Assembly (NCBI GenBank): GCA_964562905.1
Contig: CAZLVG010000022.1
Span: 1-15,582, forward strand
Length of the DNA: 15,582 nucleotides
Origin: CAYSWF01 sp964562905
GTDB lineage: Bacteria; Patescibacteriota; Andersenbacteria; UBA10190
Direction: 5' to 3'
Shown piece after piece: positions 12,056 through 15,582 of the stretch. Made by a program: the position numbers and the translations under genes. Below the pieces are notes generated by a model. It was given only the letters and a program-made list of their open reading frames with translations, was not told the DNA's origin and ran no database searches. Position 1 is the stretch's first letter. Each line of letters opens with the position of its first letter.

Positions 12056-13222
12056 CTATTTACCAACCGCCGCCGCGGCCCGCAGAACTTTAAGATAGTG
12101 TTTCCCTACTAAAGGCCAGGCCGTCCGGCGTCCGTAATCTAAGGTCCTTTGCCGGTAACTTTCTCTTAAATCCCGGTCGCCCAGAAGGCGAGACAAGACG
12201 GATATTAATTTTTCTCTGTCGCCGAAAGGCACTAGTAATCCCCGCCCTCCGGCCAGCAGTTCTTTGGCATGAACGAAAGGGGTGGAAACCACACAGCAAC
12301 CCGCCGCTATGGCAAAGGCCAGCGTACCGCTGCTGGCTTGGGCCATGTCCCGGTAATATGTTACATAAATATCTGTTGCTTGCAGTCTGTGCATTATCTC
12401 CTGTACCGATAAAAAACGGGACACGAATATAACCCGATCTTTTACGCCCAACTGTTCCGCTCTCCGTTTGACCAAAGATAAGTATCGCTGCGATTTATGG
12501 TCCGACGGATGGGCGCGGCCCAGCGCCATATACTTCAGACTAGGGAAATAGCCCGCCAGGTATGACATTGCCTCTATCACTTCACGCAGGCCCTTGCGCT
12601 CGCTGATAAGACCAAAGGTAGTTATAGTCAAGACATCTTCCTCTCCTAGAACTTCCAGCTTAGGGTTAGCCAGTAAATAGTCATTAATGTCGGGAGCGCC
12701 GTGAGGGATGTACGCCACCGGCGTTTTAATACCGGCAGCTTTCAGGTCCTGCCTTAATCTACTCCGCGTCTCCCGGCTTATAACCACCACTGCTTTAGAC
12801 AGTCTGGAAATTTCGCGGATTATCCCCAGGCGCCGCCGCCTGATGGAGGTGTCCAGTACAAACTCATACCTGTGCAGCACTGTTACCACCGGTACCGACA
12901 GGCGCCGCAGTAATTCCAGAATATACACCCCTTGCCGGCCACCGTAAATACCAAACTCGTGTTGCACCAGCACGACATCGGGCCGCCGGGCGTTAATAAT
13001 TTTAGCCGCTTCAGCGTAATCTGACTTTACACTCGCGCTGACAGTGGCCAAAACAGCCGTGGGATAAGCATAACCCTTGCGAGGCTGGTCTAAGGCTATG
13101 TAGGTAATGTCCGCCCCCCAGCCGTGCAAGGCAGTAGTGACATCGTGGTTAAACGTGGCGATACCGCAAGGCCGGGGCAAAACGGTGCTGACGGACAGCA
13201 CTTTAAGACGGCTGCTCATCAT
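12056..13222 (-). CDS. GT4-family glycosyltransferase
   Basis: A 388-residue GT-B fold enzyme from the ATG at 13222 (MMSSRLKVLSVSTVLPRP). The N-terminal acceptor domain carries RPCGIATF (17-24). The donor-binding C-terminal domain carries FGLISERKGL (203-212), the segment AQASSGTLAFAIAAG (294-308) and TPFVHAKELL (314-323) with H318 and the nucleotide-sugar-contacting E321. An AGGAGGTG at 13240-13233 lies 10 nt before this ATG and the ATG shares a base with the stop of the GH130 gene (TAATG), which fixes the start. The frame continues upstream into GH130 and that extension is not real. Such CGIATF-type transferases often sit with GH130 genes. Mannosyl transfer is a reasonable guess, and the donor is not determined. 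Confidence 0.85.
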   Translation of the reverse strand: MMSSRLKVLSVSTVLPRPCGIATFNHDVTTALHGWGADITYIALDQPRKGYAYPTAVLATVSASVKSDYAEAAKIINARRPDVVLVQHEFGIYGGRQGVYILELLRRLSVPVVTVLHRYEFVLDTSIRRRRLGIIREISRLSKAVVVISRETRSRLRQDLKAAGIKTPVAYIPHGAPDINDYLLANPKLEVLGEEDVLTITTFGLISERKGLREVIEAMSYLAGYFPSLKYMALGRAHPSDHKSQRYLSLVKRRAEQLGVKDRVIFVSRFLSVQEIMHRLQATDIYVTYYRDMAQASSGTLAFAIAAGCCVVSTPFVHAKELLAGGRGLLVPFGDREKLISVLSRLLGDRDLRESYRQRTLDYGRRTAWPLVGKHYLKVLRAAAAVGK

Positions 13223-14271
13223 TAAGCGCTGGCACCTCCTCCCGATTCTGTCCCTAGAACCGCGCCGGGGAGGCGCAGCGTGCCCCACACAATGCAGGTA
13301 TCGGCTGCGCCCCAAAACAACGCCAGCGTGCGCGGATCCAAGTTGTGCTGCCAGACCGCCGTGGGAAAAACAACGTGCGGCACTACCCCCATTTTCTCTT
13401 CCGGTATGTTTGGCTTAAACAACGCCTCCCGGGAGCGGAGTATTACCTGGTCAAATTTGTCATGAGGCGTTACAAAAAACCCCGCTTTGTACTTGCGGTG
13501 AGGGTCCGTTTCAGTGGAAAGAGTAAACCCGTGGTAAATATGGACCCACCTGTCTCCCAGGTGAATAGGCGGCACGCCGGCGCCCACGCCGCCGTTTTCC
13601 CAGGCGTAACAGGGCGCCAGCAAAAGCTTGTTATTCCGCCAGGGTCCGATTACCTCATCGGCCTCCGCGTACCAGATAGCACGCCACGGCAGCCGGCGCC
13701 GGCGCGCTTCCTCCCGGGAAAACATAGGGCGGTGCAGTATGACGTAACGGCTGTTTATTTTTTCCGAAAAAAGCACCGCATCTTTATTGGGCCAAGCGTT
13801 AAAATCAAGCCTTTCTCCCCGATGTTCAAACGGCTCAAACTTTATCCGCCCGAGCTTCTCCCAGTTCAGACCGTCGCGCGATGTAGCCACCGCGATGACC
13901 GGTACCTGGCGAGAAAATCCCTTCGGACGCCCGAAGCCGGTGTAAAGCATAATAAAAGTACGATCCTCAAACCTCGTTACGCGGGGGTCTTCCACGCCGC
14001 CGTGCCTGCTGTCAATTACTTCATAGTCCTTCTCCGGTTCCAGTACCACCTTATTCATCTTCTCGGCAGACAAGAAGGTTCGCCCTCGCCGCACTTTCGA
14101 GCGCAGCCTGGCCGCCAATATGCGCGAGTAGTTGCCGTCGCCCACGGCGCGGTAAAGCAAATAGTTTCCCGCCACGGCGGGGTTTAATATCCCCCCTTTC
14201 TCATATTCATTGGCCGCGTCCGGCCCCAACAGAACCCTGACGCGATCAACAGTAATGCGCTCTGTATACAT
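13222..14271 (-). CDS. GH130-family glycoside phosphorylase/hydrolase
   Basis: A 349-residue five-bladed beta-propeller enzyme of family GH130, known for reversible phosphorolysis of beta-1,4- or beta-1,2-mannosides and for some hydrolases. Family landmarks: GGILNPAV (26-33), HGGVEDPRVT (90-99) with the general-acid D95, PNKDAVLF (161-168), GVGAGVPPI (228-236), YHGF (246-249), VVFPTAV (300-306) and FWGAAD (319-324). The start at ATG 14271 (MYTERITVDRV) is chosen because the extension upstream begins with GTG and would overlap the promoter-like TGGTACAAT. The last ~10 residues are a low-complexity Gly/Ser tail. It is the first gene of an operon with the GT4 enzyme, so making or recycling a mannoside is likely. 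Confidence 0.88.
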   Translation of the reverse strand: MYTERITVDRVRVLLGPDAANEYEKGGILNPAVAGNYLLYRAVGDGNYSRILAARLRSKVRRGRTFLSAEKMNKVVLEPEKDYEVIDSRHGGVEDPRVTRFEDRTFIMLYTGFGRPKGFSRQVPVIAVATSRDGLNWEKLGRIKFEPFEHRGERLDFNAWPNKDAVLFSEKINSRYVILHRPMFSREEARRRRLPWRAIWYAEADEVIGPWRNNKLLLAPCYAWENGGVGAGVPPIHLGDRWVHIYHGFTLSTETDPHRKYKAGFFVTPHDKFDQVILRSREALFKPNIPEEKMGVVPHVVFPTAVWQHNLDPRTLALFWGAADTCIVWGTLRLPGAVLGTESGGGASA

Positions 14272-14294
14272 TATGGCTATGACAGATGAAAACC

Positions 14295-14303
14295 ATTGTA
14301 CCA
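14295..14303 (-). promoter_or_regulatory. Extended -10 promoter of the GH130-GT4 operon
   Basis: TGGTACAAT on the minus strand (TG plus TACAAT at 14300-14295), 23 nt before the ATG at 14271. No good -35 box at 16-18 nt, as is common with extended -10 promoters. No Shine-Dalgarno precedes the ATG. Confidence 0.4.
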
Positions 14304-14339
14304 CGGATATAGCATCCGCCAGCACCGCTTACAGCCTTT

Positions 14340-14598
14340 CACGCCAACAACCGGAAAACAGCCTAGCCCCTGGCCGGTGAGCCTCCGCGACCTAGAAACC
14401 CGCCGCCTCCAGCGGAGGCAGCCACCTAGAGCTGCGTGTTGCCACGCAGTTTCAGGTTTAAGCCTCTGCCCCGCTTCCTCTTGCCGGCGGGCGGGGCAGA
14501 CAGGCCGCGCCGAGGACTTAAGCGGCAACTATTCATCCCGCCCGCTAGAGCACGGGCCCTTCCGTGCCGAGGTGATAAACGGCAGCCCTCCGGTGCGG
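14340..14598. other. Hairpin array between two operons; possible structured RNA
   Basis: No protein seen. Four hairpins in 170 bp: GCCTCC-AGC-GGAGGC (14405-14419); CTGCGTG-TTGC-CACGCAG (14432-14449), extendable to an ACCT/AGGT base at 14425-14456; GCCT-CTGCCCCGC paired with GCGGGGCAG-AC-AGGC (14462-14505); and GCACGG...CCGTGC (14550-14567). No known RNA family signature could be matched by eye. It lies in front of the GH130 operon and behind the PIN gene. Confidence 0.5.
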
Positions 14599-15033
14599 TT
14601 ACCAGGCTGGTCCAGCTTTATCAATCCACCGGACAGCCTCGCCGGGCCGCACGATAGGGATGCCTTTAACCTCTTCTAGTTCCAGCAGGTGCTTGTCGTT
14701 ACTGACAATAACATCAGCCCCGCCGCCCACAGCCGCCGCCAGAAACTTGTTATCGGCGGGATCTTCCGAAAGATTTATGTCCGGCGTGCTCTTCACCTTA
14801 TATTCCGGAACAAATACCGACTCCACCAGCTCCTTGAACGCGGCTGGCGGTCTTGCTTTTTTCAATATGCGCATGACTTCTCCCTGCGTATCTTCACTCC
14901 ATAGCAGCACCGCCCGTCCCTGCCGCACCGCCTCCAAAAGCTCCCGCGAATTACTCCTTTCTTTCCATCGTGCCGCGATGATAAGGTTTGTGTCTATTAC
15001 CGCGCGGAGGGGCAGGGTATAATTACCGGCCAT
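14599..15033 (-). CDS. PIN-domain protein (putative VapC-like RNase)
   Basis: A 144-residue PIN-domain protein from the ATG at 15033. The acidic metal-binding residues are in order: D14 in AVIDTNLI, E52 in DTQGEVMRI, D94 in EDPADNKFL and D113 in VSNDKHLL. The domain matches the 'predicted nucleic acid-binding PIN' group often paired with an antitoxin. The frame also has a TTG one codon upstream. It begins 8 bp after the stop of the UPF0251 gene on the same strand, so the two are probably co-transcribed. The usual small AbrB- or RHH-type antitoxin is absent. It may be a toxin with an unusual partner or a solitary RNase. Confidence 0.8.
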   Translation of the reverse strand: MAGNYTLPLRAVIDTNLIIAARWKERSNSRELLEAVRQGRAVLLWSEDTQGEVMRILKKARPPAAFKELVESVFVPEYKVKSTPDINLSEDPADNKFLAAAVGGGADVIVSNDKHLLELEEVKGIPIVRPGEAVRWIDKAGPAW

Positions 15034-15041
15034 CAAATTCT

Positions 15042-15320
15042 TTACTGCGCCTCAATGCGGATTGCTTTGCCTTTCACTACCGCTTCAGCTATTTTTTCAT
15101 ACGCCTTATTCAAAGTTCTGCCAAACGTGGACTGGGAGATTTTCATTTTTTCAGCCGCTCGCGCCTGGTCCAACCCGTCAACATCATGCAATTTTAAAGC
15201 CTCCAATTCATCCGCCTCCAGTACCACTTCCTCCAGGTGGCGCAGCGGAACGCCTCGTGGTTTGTAATAATACACGCGGGGGTTAAATCTGACGCAACGG
15301 GGCGTTTTAGGTCTGACCAT
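15042..15320 (-). CDS. UPF0251/DUF134 helix-turn-helix protein
   Basis: A 92-residue protein from the ATG at 15320 (MVRPKTPRCVRF). It matches the UPF0251 pattern: an N-terminal basic strand RPKTPRCVRFNPRVYYYKP, the EEVVLEADELEALKLHDVDGL segment, and a sigma-region-4-like helix-turn-helix QARAAEKMKISQSTFGRTL (52-70). The final KGKAIRIE is also family-typical. These are predicted DNA-binding proteins whose targets are largely unknown, although some genomes have them beside metal or redox genes. The start is set by GGAGGT at 15333-15328, 7 nt before this ATG. The ATG at 15335 is part of that ribosome site. It leads the PIN gene by 8 bp. Confidence 0.9.
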   Translation of the reverse strand: MVRPKTPRCVRFNPRVYYYKPRGVPLRHLEEVVLEADELEALKLHDVDGLDQARAAEKMKISQSTFGRTLNKAYEKIAEAVVKGKAIRIEAQ

Positions 15321-15327
15321 ACAGGTA

Positions 15328-15363
15328 ACCTCCATAATAGAGTACCGGCGCCAAAGAAAGCAA
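15328..15363 (-). promoter_or_regulatory. Ribosome site and possible promoter of the UPF0251-PIN pair
   Basis: GGAGGT (15333-15328) 7 nt before the ATG is a clear ribosome binding site. TTGCTT, 18 nt, TATTAT (ending at 15334) looks like a promoter but would start transcription downstream of that ribosome site. Either the promoter lies farther upstream or the site is not used. Confidence 0.4.
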
Positions 15364-15505
15364 AAGGTCTTTAAGGACCGTCTAAAAAACTGTCATGGCG
15401 AGGCGCTCCCCAATCCCCTTGTCATGGCGCTGCGCCGGCCACCGTGTCGGCCATAGCCGGCGCCCTCTATGCCTTTTGGCTTAAACTCTTAATTTTATTT
15501 AAATC
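15336..15505. other. Gene-free right flank with palindromic repeats
   Basis: Holds GGTC-TTTAAG-GACC (about 15367-15380), which on the minus strand is followed by TTTT and could be a weak terminator for a gene beyond the window; two copies of TGTCATGGCG (15391-15400 and 15420-15429), a motif of common intergenic repeats; and a GCGCCGGC...GCCGGCGC stem (15432-15463). No supported gene. Confidence 0.5.
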
Positions 15506-15526
15506 ATACCAACCAAACCTAATTCC
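15506..15526. repeat. Related terminal end of the 122-bp element
   Basis: ATACCAACCAAACCTAATTCC matches the left end of the 122-bp elements (ATACCAGCCACACCTGATTAATTCC, shown here with a 3-4 nt gap), then diverges. Either a truncated copy or the edge of a sub-family member that continues differently. Confidence 0.45.
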
Positions 15527-15582
15527 TCTCGACTTTCGCAGTTGACCAGTACTGAGACATAGCACCACCACCTCACGGTGAT

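Noticed and set aside
13223..13315. Upstream extension of the glycosyltransferase
   Set aside because: It lies fully inside GH130 coding sequence. A good ribosome site and TAATG overlap define the start at 13222.
14395..14420. Acceptor-like CCGCCTCCA next to GGAGGC, as in a permuted tmRNA
   Set aside because: The two strands are separated by only 3 nt, no T-arm or tag reading frame is present. It is a simple hairpin.
14296..14679. 127-codon plus-strand frame over the hairpin array and PIN gene end
   Set aside because: It overlaps structured DNA and is antisense to the PIN gene. Its composition is not protein-like.
15499..15582. Minus-strand frame open at the right edge (27 codons, ends ...LGLVGMI)
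   Set aside because: It runs through the repeat end, has no recognisable similarity and its start is outside the window.

Overview
The window looks like a chromosomal stretch from an anaerobic, fermentative bacterium with compact gene packing. A member of the Candidate Phyla Radiation (Patescibacteria) is my best guess. The reasons are small genes with 1-11 bp overlaps, a soluble [NiFe] hydrogenase with very short subunits, a SemiSWEET-type transporter, small coiled-coil and toxin-antitoxin genes, and several promoters whose -10 box lies only 5-7 nt from the ATG. This placement is inference. There is no rRNA or ribosomal protein to test it. TGA is used as a normal stop, which argues against the Gracilibacteria/Absconditabacteria code.

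Layout. (1) 27-523: a RelE/ParE-type toxin-antitoxin pair on the minus strand. (2) 560-950: short CAAACCC palindromes and the broken remnant of a membrane-anchored thioredoxin-fold gene. (3) 946-2491: an iron-sulfur assembly operon, nifS then nifU, on the minus strand. (4) 2575-5451, plus strand: a ferredoxin with a CxxAxxC motif, an FAD/NAD(P)H oxidoreductase, a protein resembling a hydrogenase-linked uncharacterised family (DUF6390), and a hydrogenase maturation protease. (5) 5524-5811: a small coiled-coil gene. (6) 8752-5991, minus strand: a D-2-hydroxyacid dehydrogenase, the hydrogenase small subunit and the hydrogenase large subunit, overlapping or nearly touching. (7) 8947-14271: a sugar block with an (alpha/alpha)6 glycosidase resembling neutral invertase, a sucrose-phosphatase-family HAD enzyme, a SemiSWEET-like transporter, a GT4 glycosyltransferase and a GH130 enzyme. 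(8) 14599-15320: a PIN-domain protein behind a UPF0251 helix-turn-helix protein. (9) The right edge is repeat-rich and has no supported gene.

How it may work together. Regions 3 to 6 read as one redox locus. NifS/NifU would supply Fe-S clusters. The two-subunit hydrogenase would exchange electrons with the ferredoxin and the NAD(P)H oxidoreductase, and the protease would trim the large-subunit tail after its last nickel ligand. The 2-hydroxyacid dehydrogenase, translationally coupled to the small subunit, could be another sink for reducing power. The sugar block suggests making or using sucrose or a related glucoside/mannoside.

The non-coding DNA is unusually structured. There is a 122-bp element with imperfect terminal inverted repeats in two nearly identical copies flanking the protease gene, plus a related end at the right edge. 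A ~164-bp nested foldback begins in the stop codon of the glycosidase gene. A triple 15-bp palindromic tandem repeat and two hairpin-rich intergenic regions (10440-10800 and 14400-14570) complete the set. The foldback, the 122-bp pair, the divided hydrogenase locus and the near-leaderless promoters are the observations I would check first.
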